A stretch of 64,000 nucleotides of DNA from Plazaster borealis (GCA_021014325.1 CM037457.1:5128721-5192720); one strand, 5' to 3'. Positions 1 through 10,719 are shown, counted from the first letter of the stretch. Program-made: numbers and translations. Notes: generated from the letters alone by a model not told the origin.

Positions 1-560
1 TCTGCATGTTATGTTATGTTGTCTGTTTGTCTTGTGGGGGTGTTCAAATGTTTTTGATAAATTTTTCAAAATATTTTGTAATAACGTTTTTAGTATTCTT
101 ATTTAGTATTTGTATGATCACGGGCTTGTGGAAGACACATCTTTTTGATGACAGTTTTAAAACGGTTGTACTTCCTTAGACTACTCCTGGTCAAGGTGTT
201 TTTAGTTTCCAGAATTTTTTAAATGAGTTAAATTTAAATTTTTAATTTTTTTTTTTTTTTAAATGAGTAAATAAATTAATAGTAAAAAACGACAGTGGAA
301 ATGTCTTTACTGCACATTATTTCCCTACTGTCAGACTGTAGAGAAAACTTGAAAGTATGACACATGTTTACATCATTTTGTTTTGAAGGAGGAATTTTTT
401 TCCGTCCACATCTGCAGGTGTGATGAACACATTAATATAATCACCTCTAAAAAGATGAATGTTGTATCGATTGATATTCATTTGTTGTTAAAAATGTGCC
501 CTTGAGACAGGGAAAACAAATCACTGACGCATTCATCATGAAAATCTATGACATGTAAAT
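1..560. other. AT-rich stretch without recognised gene or repeat
   Basis: No frame shows a recognisable protein. A T-run lies near 243-260. I see no copy of any family found elsewhere in the window. Confidence 0.5.
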
Positions 561-563
561 CCT

Positions 564-1249
564 TTAAAGGGTCTTGATACCTCTGGTAATCACTCTGAAA
601 ATTAATAGCAATAAAAAAACCTACTTGGTAAGAAGTACAGCAGCTTTGGATAGTATAATGCATTTTGAGAAACTTTTTACTTCAAAGTACTGCGGTTATG
701 GAAAAAATATATCACTTTTTATCCCAACAAATATTAATCTAAGAAGCGTTACTGCTTGCAGTAACGTTTCTCAGATTGTGTATTCCAATTGCAGATTATT
801 CTTCCTGCGTGGACATAACCGCTCCAGATTTTTGGCAATATCTCAAAAAACGCTAACACCTTTTGAAATGGAATTTCCACAGGTTAGTTTTTTGGTACAT
901 GTATATATCTACAACTATATATATAATGAGTAGGGTAGATGGCCTTAGCTTTCGATCCAGACCGGACCTTCTTCAGAGGCATAAAACAAGTACAAACAAA
1001 TACATATCCATTTATAGAAAAAGAGAGGGGAAAGGGATTAAGGGAAGGATCCAGAAAGAAGCGGGAAAATTATAGCCAATCAAAGTTTCTATTTCAGAAA
1101 CAATTGGTGGCTATGAACCAATAGGAGTAAAGTGGTGAGGACAAAGGATGTATAGTATGAAAGGATGGATTACTGGACTATATATATATATAGGATTGAA
1201 ACAAACAATGGGTTCCAATAAAAAACGTATAGGCCTACAATCCCTTTAA
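564..1249 (-). mobile_element. MITE family A, copy 1, interrupted
   Basis: A TTAA-flanked family A element in reverse orientation, from the right terminus (TTAA at 564-567) to the left terminus (TTAA at 1246-1249). The interior matches the copies at 2869 and 46047: the pieces for AAGAAGTACAGCAGCTTTGG, the central GTTACTGC..GCAGTAACG palindrome and the GGACATAACCGCTCCAG block are all visible. The element is split in its TATATA-rich part by an unrelated insert at about 927-1178. Confidence 0.85.
927..1178. mobile_element. Insert W inside MITE A copy 1
   Basis: About 250 bp interrupt family A between two TATATATA tracts, so the insertion target was TA-rich. Its first part (AGATGGCCTTAGCTTTCGAT and the following 70 bases) recurs at 13316-13398, which shows it is a dispersed repeat. 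No coding capacity. Class unknown; TA-rich flanks would fit a Tc1/mariner-like or Helitron-like non-autonomous element, but I see no clean terminal repeat. Confidence 0.6.
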
Positions 1250-1869
1250 AGAAACTATATTTTTATAAAGATATTTTGTGTTTTTCATCAATGCAAGAAG
1301 TAAAATGCCTTGGGGTGTTTGTAAAAAGAAAAAGAAATAAAATCTTACTACATCACATTGAATTTAAGATCTCCACTTAACATCGAGAAAGAAAAGCACT
1401 ACGGAAAGACGCATACATCCGTATCATCCCAGGTCATCAGCCCGGACTCGTCGGTTATTTACACAACGCACCGAATGCTTACAAAAGTCTTTAATTGAAC
1501 ACGCGGTGCATTGTCTCCAGTCCAATCTTGATGAATTCCATTGATGTCGGCAAATATCTTTTGTAATAGTACCAAGATTTAATTTCCCCTCGGCGGGATG
1601 GACCCCACGGTGATATTAACGTCCTGCAGGGACCGCGTTGATTTTAAAGAGATTGCGTGACAATTGGTAAGGCAAACTTTCATCTGTATAAATAATAATT
1701 CCCTAATAACAAGATTGTTGTTGTTTTTTCTAAAATTAGTAAGAAGAGAGATTAGAAAAATTATGTAATAGGCCTATATGGGGGTTTGCATGCCACAAAA
1801 ATGTGTTGAAATACTTTATAAGAGATAGAAATTGTACGATTCTTTTTAAGTTATAAAGCTCGATGTAGA
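1250..1869. other. Single-copy sequence with a GC-richer core
   Basis: 1390-1660 is less AT-rich and less degenerate in appearance than its surroundings and matches no repeat in the window. No open frame with protein character. It could be a conserved non-coding element, but this cannot be judged without another species. Confidence 0.35.
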
Positions 1870-2080
1870 TTGGGTGTTAGTGCGGTGAACTCAGATGCTA
1901 TACTTTGCAGACTATGGGTTTGAATCTAGGCCTGGTCAGTCGCATCACTTGTGTCCTTGAGCAATGCACTCTATCATAATTGCTTCTCTCCGCCCAGGAG
2001 TACAAATGGGAGAACTAGTGAGAGCTGGGGGGAGTAACCTGCGATGGACTGGCATCCTGTCCAGGGGGAATAGAAATATT
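1870..2080 (+). mobile_element. tRNA-derived SINE S3, copy a
   Basis: The head is a degenerate tRNA-like part with a B-box-like GGTTTGAATCTAGG at about 1918. It is followed by the family body (CTTGTGTCCTTGAGCAATGC, then GCTTCTCTCCGCCCAGGAG) and ends near CCAGGGGGAATAGAAATATT. The same body, reverse oriented, is at 47396-47716. The tRNA part is too degenerate to be a working tRNA gene. Confidence 0.75.
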
Positions 2081-2217
2081 TGCTGGAAATTTAAAAACTG
2101 GCTGTCCAAATTGTTCACTTACAATATATTAATATGTTAATGACAGATAAAACTGGGTGTCTAAATTTAAAAACAGGGTGTCCAAAAGACACCCAGACCC
2201 CCCTCTGACTAACACTG
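2078..2217 (-). repeat. Dispersed repeat L, copy 1
   Basis: Contains GGGTGTCCAAAAGACACCCA, a hairpin-forming end, and CCAAATTGTTCACTTACAAT. The same series of motifs occurs in the opposite orientation at 8645-8815 and again at 51172-51290. It directly follows SINE S3a. Confidence 0.7.
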
Positions 2218-2626
2218 TGCTGGTCCTCCTGTGTTTTATACTGCCATTAGGGAGAATGCTGAGAATCACCACCTATTGACAATGTGAACAGCGATTTCAC
2301 ACACACACGCACGCACGCACTCGCTCCCAAGGTTATTGTAGGCCTGTGTTTATTCTCCGGCAAACTTGAATCCTCCGCTGCTGATTTGGTCAACAGCCGC
2401 GGGATATATGCTCAGGATCCACTCCAGATTCCTATATTGCAGCCTTTCATATTGAACATAACACTCGACTGCAACTTGACTGTGTTGTGCTTATCAGCAG
2501 TACCGTCCCATCCCAGAGACAAATCTAAAGTTCAAGAATACAATATTCTGAAATTCATGTTGTATGTAACCTTCAGAAAAAGATTGAACACTAAAAAAAA
2601 AAAAACACCCAGGGAAATTTTTTAAG
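2218..2626. other. Single-copy sequence with (AC)n microsatellite
   Basis: A short CA-rich microsatellite lies at 2299-2325. The following 150 bases are GC-richer and unlike any repeat here. A reading frame of 113 codons runs through it (2284-2625) but has no recognisable domain. Confidence 0.4.
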
Positions 2627-3500
2627 ACTGGCTGCAAAGTCGAATTCAGTTTTGAGATGCACTCATTTTCCAATAGAAAGAGTCTGAATGTGGAAGTGGA
2701 GAAAAAAAATTGCAAGTCGCTAACTCACGTTGCAACGGTGTAACATGTCACTTTATTTTATACATTTCCAATGCAAAATTTGACCACATCCTGAAATATC
2801 TAATGACAGTCCATTTCAAATATATGGGTCTGTACATTTTTGTAACTGAAATTTTTAGTTCATTGAATTTAAAGGGATTGTATACGTTTGGTAATTGGAA
2901 CCCACTGTTTGTTTCAATCCTATATATAGTTGTAGATATATACCATAAAACTAACCGGTGAAAATTTCATTTCAAAAGGTGGTAGCGTTTTTGAGATATT
3001 GCTGAAAATCTGGAGCGGTTATGTCCACGCAGGAAGAATAATCTACAATTGGAATTCACTACCTGAGAAACGTTCCTGCAGTAACGCTTCTCAGATTTAA
3101 ATTTTTTGGGATAGAAGTGGTAACTTTTCCATAACTGCAGTACTTCGAAGTGAAAAGTTTCTCAAAATGCATTATACTATCCAAAGCTGCTGTACTTCTT
3201 ACGAAGTAATTTTGTATTGCCATTAATTTTCAGAGTAATTCCAAACGTATTATACAGACCCTTTAATCTTTTGACTGACACAAAAATATCTCCTGGGAAC
3301 AACAGACCCATTTGTTGTCGATATCCAATGACATTATGTTTCAAATTTCATTCTGTAAGAGTATAAAATAAAATGACAGTTTATATCATTTTGACATAAG
3401 GTTATAGAGACTTGTAATTTTTCTCCACTTTCCTAAGACTCTATCTATTGGAAAATGAGCGCATCACAAAACTTATTTTGGCCTTGGAGCCCCTCGTTAA
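2627..3500. mobile_element. Foldback element V with MITE A inside
   Basis: Two long inverted arms: 2627-2830 and 3290-3500. The left arm reads CTCATTTTCCAATAGAAAGA, GTGGAGAAAAAAAATTGCAA and then TTTATTTTATAC. The reverse complement of the right arm gives the same series with about 25% difference. A third copy of one arm lies at 56455-56640. The loop region now holds MITE A copy 2, flanked by TTAA. Confidence 0.65.
2869..3266 (+). mobile_element. MITE family A, copy 2 (reference copy)
   Basis: A 398-bp non-coding element flanked by TTAA on both sides (TTAA target choice is typical of piggyBac-like elements). Left end AGGGATTGTATACGTTTGG; the right end, reverse complemented, is nearly the same (AGGGTCTGTATA..). 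It has a central near-palindrome around TTCCTGCAGTAACGCTTC. Near the right it carries the conserved AATGCATTATACTATCCAAA and GTACTTCTTAC motifs. No transposase; it must be mobilised in trans. Superfamily assignment is inference. Confidence 0.88.
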
Positions 3501-3576
3501 AAAGAACAATGCCGTTGTGTGTCGTTCTTTTGTTTGTTTGCAAATTTGCTTAAGGATGTATTCATTTGGCCTCATT

Positions 3577-3885
3577 CAGGGTTCTCCCCATGCACAAGCT
3601 AGCGTAGTGGACTGATACGCGCAAATTGCGAACTGATGCGCGCAAATTGCGGCCGATACACAATGAAATTAAAAAAAATTAAAATAATTTCACAAAAAAC
3701 ATCAAGAGAAAACCATATAGAATGCTCTAGATTGCACAGTAGGGCTTTTTTAATTCAGCATAAACACCAAGTAGAAAACATTCCGAAGACCTTGTTTCAA
3801 TTCAGCGTGCTTTGGCTAAACATCCACAAATTTGGGTTCAGAATGCCCCACAGTTTTGAAAAATCCTGGGGAGAACCTTGTCATA
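3577..3885 (+). mobile_element. Element G, copy 1 (reference copy)
   Basis: Starts CAGGGTTCTCCCCA and ends in the mirror-image TGGGGAGAACCTTG, so it has about 14-bp terminal inverted repeats of the CAGGG..CCCTG type seen in hAT elements. The interior has a short repeat of GCGCAAATTGCG (3620-3650) and the family block GAATGCTCTAGATTGCACAG. No coding capacity. I do not see a clear 8-bp target duplication, so the superfamily is tentative. Confidence 0.8.
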
Positions 3886-4025
3886 GCATTATGGGATGCA
3901 AAAGCGCCATAACTTTCCGCATTTAGCTCAAGCTTGTTGGATTTATAGCAAATAATGTGTCTTGAACATGTGGACTAAATACAAGAAAGTTCAATGAGTA
4001 ATTGTGCTCGTCCAGAAACTGATGT

Positions 4026-4196
4026 CAGGCCTGGAATATTACACAGAGGCCACAGAGGCCATGGCTTCTGTTGCCCTTGGTCTTGGCCTTGATGCCCCTT
4101 CAAAAGCTTCCCGTAGACTTTACGATTTTCAAATGGAAGTGCCCTTTTCAAAATGAAAATGGCCTTGCCCTCTCAAAGAGGAAATTTCAGGCCTGT
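4026..4196 (+). mobile_element. Element H, copy 1
   Basis: About 170 bp with ends CAGGCCTGGAAT and ATTTCAGGCCTG. The interior holds GAGGCCACAGAGGCCATGGC, then TGTTGCCCTTGGTCTTGGCC and AAAATGGCCTTGCCCTCTCA. The TGTTGCCC..GGTCTTGGCC part is the seed of the large 21-bp array at 26630. Confidence 0.85.
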
Positions 4197-4252
4197 GATG
4201 TTGTACACTCGTACCTTTTTATTCCCTTTAAAGCTCCGAATGGAAGCGCCAC

Positions 4253-4852
4253 AAGGCTCAAATTTTTTCGGTGGGGGGGGGGGAATCCACAAGACAGTAG
4301 GGCTTGTTGCACAAAATGTTTACTGGACCAGAATTGTTCCAACAAGACCAGAACAGTTTAACACTCATACTGTTTTTATTTGAATAAGCACTATGACACA
4401 GGGTATAAGAGAAGCTTTTCTTTCATCTCATTTGTCTTTATGGGCATAGATACTTCATTTCTCAATATAGAATTGAATGAAAGGTGTTTACCAGACTCAA
4501 AGTAAACATTTGATCATAACTTGTTTTTGTTTAATAAAGATATTACACAGTGAGGTTCTGTTATTCAATTAAAAAACACACACAGCTCTGTGTTGCTGTC
4601 ACTCTGTTGACATTCCTTTGTCCTGTAGAAAATCCTATTCTTCAACACTGTAAAAAAACACTGTGTGGACGTGTGTAAGTCCACATAGTGTTTCAAGTCC
4701 CTACATTATGTGGACCTCTTTTGTTCTCAGGTCCACACTTTGTATGTAGCATTAAAACAAGATTGGCGGACTTTTCCATTCATGAGTTTACAGGCCGACA
4801 CTAAAACTACTGGCCTCGGGCCTGTGGTCCAGTATAAAATTTGAGCCCTGCA
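4253..4852 (-). mobile_element. Element F, copy 6, interrupted
   Basis: Reverse-oriented F element. Its right end (AATCCACAAGAC..GGGCTTG) is at 4290-4310 and its left end (GGCCTGTGGTCCAGT..GAGCCCTG) is at 4820-4850. About 170 bp at 4588-4755 are foreign to F and interrupt it. A G-run is at 4271-4281. Confidence 0.8.
4588..4755. repeat. Insert in element F with a hairpin
   Basis: Contains the inverted pair AACACTGTGTGGAC / GTCCACATAGTGTT at 4657-4692. Its last 40 bases (TTGTTCTCAGGTCCACACTT and onward to ATTAAAACAA) recur almost exactly at 5371-5410. The class is not known. Confidence 0.55.
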
Positions 4853-5163
4853 CGGAAATGGATGGCATTTCATTAAAAATCAACATCGCAGAAATGCTCC
4901 AAACAGCGGCTTTTCCCCGCCGTCTCGTCTCCAGAGGGGCGATACGGAAACTGCCTGAAGGGAAATGTGGAGACTGCAACAATGAATGGTTGATAGGGAA
5001 ATTTGCATTATTTCATGATCAATTTCAAAGTATATGGTTGAAAAGGTTGCATTGTTCCATCACTCATCCACGTACAAGAACCACTGGCAAGTTAACGCCC
5101 TTTTTTCCCCTGCTTACCGTAAACTTTGGTCTTGAAATAGACAGGCATGAACATTTCAGGCTG
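4853..5163. other. Single-copy sequence
   Basis: No repeat from this window and no protein family recognised. A 106-codon frame (4858-5178) has no domain character. Confidence 0.4.
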
Positions 5164-5412
5164 GGCCCAATTTTATGAGCTTGCGATCACCAGTCTTCGC
5201 TTAAAGGGCAAGCACCGAATTTCTGCGCTAGCTGTGTGAATGAAGAAATGCCTGGTTACGTGGAATATGCACGCGCACAAGCAGAAATTCTCTGCTAACC
5301 TGTGAAATACGCTTGAGGTAAGCGAGTAATTCCCTGCTTCCATAAGCGCCGATTCTTTGCTTACTTTGCTTTTGTTCTCAGGTCCACACTTCGTATGTAG
5401 CATTAAAACAAC
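5164..5412. mobile_element. Degenerate element D copy with duplicated end
   Basis: Starts GGGCCCAATTTTATGAGC, a worn form of the C/D terminus, and continues with D-type motifs (CAGAAATTCTCTGCTAACCTG, as two blocks, then AAATACGC). It ends in the about 45-bp segment that is also at 4718-4760. Confidence 0.55.
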
Positions 5413-6002
5413 CTTACGGATCAAGTTTGTGAAGTCCTGCTATTGTTTTTCTATCATTCCATTTTCTAAAGAATTCCTCTGTGGGGTCCAAGTCGAACAA
5501 AGAAAAACTTTGTGGGGTCCATTGTTCCATTGTGTAAAAGACCCCACAGGGGTCCGTTATGGCTCACGTATGTAAAAAGCGTAAACTGTACGTGCAGTTC
5601 TACCTCATGTTTGCTGAAATAATTCCAAACATTATTGCCATGGTAATTTCGCCCCCCCCCCCACCCATTCCCTCAGCACTCTTTATACCCTACACCTTCA
5701 GGCTCAGAAAATGCACGTACATGTAGAGTAAATCATTTCTGCATTCAGGACTGCACTTAGGTCAATTTGAAATGGAATCAGAGCTGTTTGGAAAGCAAAC
5801 AAATCGTTAATCATATGAAATATCCTTGAACTGATTATACCAGACATGCAAATATTACGCTGATTAATTACAATTATGTTTAATCCCAAGGATATGCTCC
5901 GTGTATAATGACGTACTGAGCGCTGTCGTTATTTCAATGCAAGTGTTATTGCACGGTCTGGTATATGTACACAGTGTAAATCATGTTGTAAGGTACAAGT
6001 AC
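5413..6002. other. Single-copy sequence with homopolymer C
   Basis: 5480-5555 holds short internal repeats of GTGGGGTCCA; a C-run lies at 5651-5662. Otherwise AT-rich without recognised gene or repeat. Confidence 0.4.
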
Positions 6003-6341
6003 AGGGCTCGAATTTTACACTGGACCACCAGCTCGTGATGGGCCAGTATTCCAACTGAAGACAGGAAAAGTCTCAAAAGAACGATGTTCAAATGTTTAGT
6101 TTGAGTCTCACAATTATCTTTCAATCCTGCTGAGTATCACCGATAAAACAGAAGAGATAAATCTTCTCTTAGTGTTTGTTCAAATGAAAACAGTTTAGAT
6201 GATAAAACCGTGTTCTTATTTTGATTCTAGTCTCTTCTCATTTTGATTCTGGTCTTGTAAATCAAATCCTGGTCCAGTAAAGATTCTGAGCTGCAAGTCC
6301 TGCGGTCTTGTGGATTGTTCCCCCAAATTTGAGCCCTGCTG
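6003..6341 (+). mobile_element. Element F, copy 1, internally deleted
   Basis: Left end CAGGGCTCGAATTTTACAC and right end AAATTTGAGCCCTG are both present. The segment with ACAAGTCCGG seen in other F copies is missing, so this copy is about 340 bp against about 430 bp in the copies at 40928 and 50248. Confidence 0.8.
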
Positions 6342-6407
6342 TATATATGATGTACATGTACATGTACATATGTTTGTGTTGTAGGTCTCGAGACCCAGTT
6401 TGTTGAG

Positions 6408-6908
6408 GTCTTCGCTGTTTCCAGGTCTCCATTTTCATAGAGCTGCATCGTACACGTTTGGTAATTGTCAAAGACCAGTGTTCTCATTCGGTGTATCCCA
6501 ACATGTGCATAAAATAACAAGCCTGTGGAAATTTGGGCTCAATTGGTCATCGAAGTTCCAAGAAAATGATGAAAGAAAAAACACCCTTGGTGTACAAATT
6601 TGTGTGCTTTCAGATGTAGGAATAAAAACTTCTTGCAAGAAGTTTTTATTATTTTAGTGAGAAATTACCTCTTTCTCAAAAACTATGTTACTTCAGAGGG
6701 AGTCGTTTCTCACAATGTTTTATACTGTCAACAGCTCTCTGTTGCTCGTTACCAAGTCAGTTTTTATGCTAATATATATTTTGAGTAATTACCAAACGTG
6801 TAAAGTGCCTTTAAGCAGAAAAATGTTGCTTATACATTTTCTGCTTAGCAAAAAATAAGCAGGATACCAGCCATAGATAGTACATGTCAGATGGTATTTT
6901 GGCTGTTT
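6408..6908 (+). mobile_element. Element C, copy 1, split by MITE B
   Basis: The left end (CATTTTCATAGAGCTGC, 6428-6444) is separated from the rest (TTAAGCAGAAAAATGTTGC, from 6811) by MITE B copy 1. Joining the two gives the normal C sequence GAGCTGCTTAAGCAG, so B landed in the TTAA of C. The copy is cut short after the AGGATACCAGCC block by the next C copy. Confidence 0.8.
6445..6814 (+). mobile_element. MITE family B, copy 1
   Basis: Nested in element C at a TTAA. The left terminus is worn (GCATCGTACACGTTTGG), the right TTAA is intact at 6811-6814. It has the family palindrome CTTCTTGCAAGAAG at 6629-6643. Confidence 0.85.
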
Positions 6909-7106
6909 CCAGGACCCATTTTCATAGAGCTGCTTAAGCAGAGAAATGCTGCTTTCAAAACAATTTCTGCTTAACAAAATAAAGCAGGATACCAGCCACA
7001 GTTAGTACATATGAGAAGGTATTTTGGTTGGTAACCTTATTCTGGTAAGCATAACTTTGTTGTGCTTAGCTTCTTTTTGTGCTTAATCAGCTCTATGAAA
7101 TTGGGC
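6909..7106 (+). mobile_element. Element C, copy 2
   Basis: Complete foldback of about 190 bp. Left arm CATTTTCATAGAGCTGCTTA and right arm TTAATCAGCTCTATGAAATT are inverted copies. Both this copy and copy 1 are preceded by GCTGTTTCCAGG, which points to a tandem duplication rather than two insertions. Confidence 0.8.
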
Positions 7107-7514
7107 ACAGGACTCTATTTTGAGGCAAATATCTAAGGGGGGTCTCGTGTCTAGACCTTTATTTCATTATCGACCAAAAAACGTATAAAAATAGAAAAGG
7201 GAACCCAAAAGAATAACAAACGGTTGAAAGCATAATTTTCAAGCTAGACCTGTGGTATTTTTTATTTTATTTTTTAATTTTTTTTTTTTAGAGTTGCAGT
7301 CCCACCAAGTTATTTCACGGGACTCTGGAAAGTACTGATTATACAGGGTTTTTTTTAGTCTTGAATTTTTACACTGCTTTTATTTTTTTTAATTGTCAAT
7401 ATCATTCTATTTTAAAACATAATTTGTTAAATCATTGGAAACCAAAAATACCAAATTGTGTTTACTTTTGTAGTCCATGGACTTTTTTGTTATGGTGACG
7501 TAACTCAATAAAAA
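7107..7514. other. T-rich spacer
   Basis: Poly-T and T-rich tracts at 7258-7292 and 7340-7400. No gene or family recognised. Confidence 0.4.
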
Positions 7515-7582
7515 TATGATAAATGAAATTTAAACCTGGGCATTCAAAAGATACCCAGACAACCCTCTGGCAAACTCTATGC
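7515..7582 (-). repeat. Repeat L, fragment
   Basis: AAATTTAAACCTGGGCATTC and AAAAGATACCCAGAC match the L copies at 2078 and 51172 in worn form. Only one end is present. Confidence 0.5.
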
Positions 7583-8644
7583 ATCGGGGCGACTGAGGGG
7601 CGCCTTGATTTGAAAATTAACAGTTGGACATCCTACTCATGTACATCAACATGTAAAGGTAGTCAATTTGTGATGCTTTGCAATGGTTTTTCTCCAATTC
7701 ACAGTGAGTTTGGATACCGTGTATTAAAGGGATTGTATCGTTTGGTAATTTTATAAGTATAAAGGAGCCAAAAATCTCGAAGATTAGCAATGTCTGGGCA
7801 TATGGTGATGGTTATTACAAAAATTAACGATCTCTAAAGGGTTGAGTATTTGACAAGTTTGTTATTATTATTCCTTATTGATTCAGTATCGTTGAAACAA
7901 TGAAAGTAATTCAATCACCCCCCCCCCAAAAAAAAAAAAAACCCAACAAAAACCCAAACTAACAAACAAACAAGTAAATAAATAAATAAATAACGATGAT
8001 AGATTTAGGAGTATCCAAAGGCCTGAATAACTGACTATGACAAGCCACAACGAGTGGGTATAATAATAAGCAATTCAAATACATGTAGACAACAAAACCG
8101 TAAAGATGCTTACTAGAGGTTGCATGGAGATACTCTGTGACCCCCAAATTGTTGCCAGTGAAGAAATTTAAGCTCTGTAATGGGAAAAATTAATTTGGGA
8201 AATGGGAAATGTCTTAATGTATTTGGCATTTTGACTCAAATGCCGAAATTAATGCACATTGACTAGATTACATTTTTAATCCTACTCCAGCTTTTGAAAA
8301 TTACTTAAGAGAGACGGAGACGATAAATTTTCATCCAGTGGAATAGTTCGGAGACTTGGGGGTCCCATCTCATGGCTCTGCTTATCGCAAGTGAAAAAAA
8401 TCAGCAACTAAGGTAGCGGAAAACTCCATGCTCCGGAAAGCAGGGAATTTCTGCTTAGTGGTACCGATGCTAAGCATTCTTCGTTTTCAAAGCTTGTGTG
8501 AGAAATTTGGCACTGAACCCCCTATCAACAAAGAATGGTAGACCATGAAACAGCAGAAAACATTGGGTACAGGACACCTGAAAATTACCTTCTATAATGT
8601 TTTAGTTTTTCCCGAAACCCACATTTAGCTAGTGTTGGTGCATA
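7583..8644. other. Spacer with microsatellites and repeat scraps
   Basis: A 30-bp scrap of the family A left end (TTAAAGGGATTGTATCG) is at 7727-7757. 7917-7993 is a chain of C-run, A-run and (AAAT)n. 8376-8520 resembles worn element D. The remaining sequence is not recognised. Confidence 0.45.
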
Positions 8645-8815
8645 CCATAGTGTTAGCCAGAGGGGTGTCTGGGTGTCTTTTGGACACCCTGTTTGAAATT
8701 TTGACACCCTGTTTTATCTGTCCTTTACATGTAAATGTATTGTAAGTGAACAATTTGGACATCCAGTTTTTCAAATTTCCAGCAAATTTGGACACCCTTT
8801 CACCAAATCCTGGCT
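8645..8815 (+). repeat. Repeat L, copy 2
   Basis: The most complete L copy: GGGTGTCTGGGTGTCTTTTG at the left, CAATTTGGACATCCAG and ATTTGGACACCC at the right. No TIR beyond the GGTGTC/GACACC motif pairs. Class unknown. Confidence 0.65.
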
Positions 8816-8898
8816 AAAACCTTGGCGCCTGCATATATGTACGATTTTTCAGAGACCAATGTAAAAGCCTCCACATCGTGGGAGGAAAATGACCAAGC

Positions 8899-9040
8899 TC
8901 AGGCCTAGAAATGGCCTCTGATGCCACTGGTCTTGGCCTTGGTGCCCCTTTAAAAAATGTACCCACAGAACTTATCTTAGATTTTCCAATGGCTAGGCCG
9001 CCTTTGCAAAATTTAAAATGGCCTTCTTTTCAGCGGTGCC
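8899..9040 (+). mobile_element. Element H, copy 2 (worn)
   Basis: CAGGCCTAGAAATGGCCTC at the left, ACTGGTCTTGGCCTTGGTGC in the middle, AAATGGCCTTCTTTTC at the right. The right terminus is lost. Confidence 0.65.
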
Positions 9041-9048
9041 AAATCCAA

Positions 9049-9598
9049 GGGCCAATTTCAAAGAGCTGTTTGAGCAAAAAACATTGCTAAAGGCAGGGTA
9101 TACCTTTGGTAATTAATCCAAACATTAACGACCATAAAAACTTACTCTGTAAGAAGCACTGCAGCTGTTGATAATGTATAACATTTTGAGAAAACAAATC
9201 TCTTCAAAGGAATGTGGTTTTAGAGAGAGGGATTCAAAAACATTTCAATCTGAGAAACGTTTCTGCATTAAACGTTCCTCAGATTGTGTATTGGATTATT
9301 CTTCCTGCGTGGACATAACGCTCCAGATTTTCGGCAATATTTCAAAAACACTACCACCTTTTAAAATGAAATTTTCAACAGTTAGTTTTACTGTATATAC
9401 CGGATACATAGGATTAAAACGATCGAACGGTTCCAAAAACCAAAAGTATACTTTGCTAAAAAAATATTTCTGCTAAGCACAATTTAGCAGGAAACCAGTC
9501 ACTAATTGTACATGTGATATGGTAATTTGGCTGGTAACCTATTTCTTGTAAATGAGCTACTTTTTTTGTGGCTTACACAGCTCTATGAAATCGGGGCC
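9049..9598 (+). mobile_element. Element C, copy 3, split by an A-like MITE
   Basis: Left end GGGCCAATTTCAAAGAGCTG, right end CACAGCTCTATGAAATCGGG. The element is opened after ACATTGCTAA by a 370-bp MITE. Confidence 0.75.
9087..9459 (-). mobile_element. A-like MITE with divergent ends
   Basis: The interior is family A in reverse (TCTTCCTGCGTGGACATAAC, then ACCACCTTTTAAAATG), but the ends read AGGCAGGGTATACCTTTGG, like the B-type copy at 49431. CTAA stands on both sides in place of TTAA. It may represent an A/B intermediate or a recombinant. Confidence 0.7.
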
Positions 9599-9604
9599 AG
9601 GCCT

Positions 9605-9867
9605 GGGCCCAATTTCATAGCGCTGTTTAACGGTAAGCTAATTTTCGTGCTAACTCTAGCAGAAATATTTGCTTGTTCACAACCGTATTTCACAGGTTAG
9701 CAAGAAAATTAGCCATGATTTGCATTGTTACGTCGTTCATTTTCATACAGTAAGCACTGGAAGGTTAGCATGCCTTTTCATGTGCTTCGGTTAGCAGCGC
9801 TACGAAATGGAAACTCCCTCAGTAAGCACAAAATCGGCCGTTAAGCAGCTCTATGAAATTGGGCCCT
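9605..9867 (+). mobile_element. Element D, copy 1 (reference copy)
   Basis: Has the same ends as C (GGGCCCAATTTCATAGCGC; CTCTATGAAATTGGGCCC) but a different interior: TTTAACGGTAAGCTAATTTT, GTATTTCACAGGTTAGCAAG and CATTTTCATACAGTAAGC. About 260 bp and non-coding. It abuts element C copy 3 within a few bases. Confidence 0.7.
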
Positions 9868-10719
9868 GCAAGCTGAATCGTAATTCTCATTCAACAAATC
9901 TCCAGCCTTGTCAGTGGTTTAGAGCCAGATGCTTTTTTTCAGAAGCTTACAATTTCGGGGGAATAACCACTTTTCCCGAGCATGCGCAGAAACGTCAAGT
10001 CTTTGGTCAAGGCGTTTGTAACTTGGTTTTGTATGTTATCGCGTAATTTCACCAATAGAGGGCGTTTACTCTCGTGCTATCGAATTGTTCTAAAACGCCC
10101 TCTAGCGTTCAATGTTTATTGCATTTATTGTTGCGCAAAGTAACGAAATAAAAGACTACAAGCCTGTGAATTGGAAACGGTGTGTCGCACGATCGTGCGT
10201 TGTGTCATCATGATCGTTATGTGTTATGCGTTTCAACTGGCATTTGGCCAGCGGACCACCGCTAAGGTCGAACCCTGGAGGATGCTTATTGAAACTCCAT
10301 TTGCCAATCACGCCCGAATGTGTGCGTTTATCACATAGGTTTAATTACAACATGCCCGTCAGTTGGGCAGCATTTTAAATTGTTTACAAGTAACCAGAAA
10401 CGGAGGTCAAGTCTTATTCTCGGATTTTCTTCATTATTTGGTTGAATTGGTTTTACTTTCATACTGTTTATCACTTAGAATTTACATTCCCAACATCATA
10501 TATAATTTTCATGGACATAAATTACATTAAACTGAAATAATTGACGAAATAAAATCCTGCACGTGTAGAACTCCATACGATTGGGACCACAATGGTCCCG
10601 GAAGTTCGAATTGAGCGAGACTTGCACAGTCTATACGTAATCTTTATGAATGTGCCTCCGTCTTTGATTTCTCCCATTCAAACCCCAGCCGTGTCGGAAG
10701 CATGCGACCTACAGCTATC
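9868..10719. other. Mostly single-copy sequence with one hairpin and scrap E
   Basis: TAGAGGGCGTTT at 10056 pairs exactly with AAACGCCCTCTA ending at 10104. 10229-10262 (CAACTGGCATTTGGCCAGCG) is repeat scrap E, also at 45931 and 48706. No gene recognised. Confidence 0.45.
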
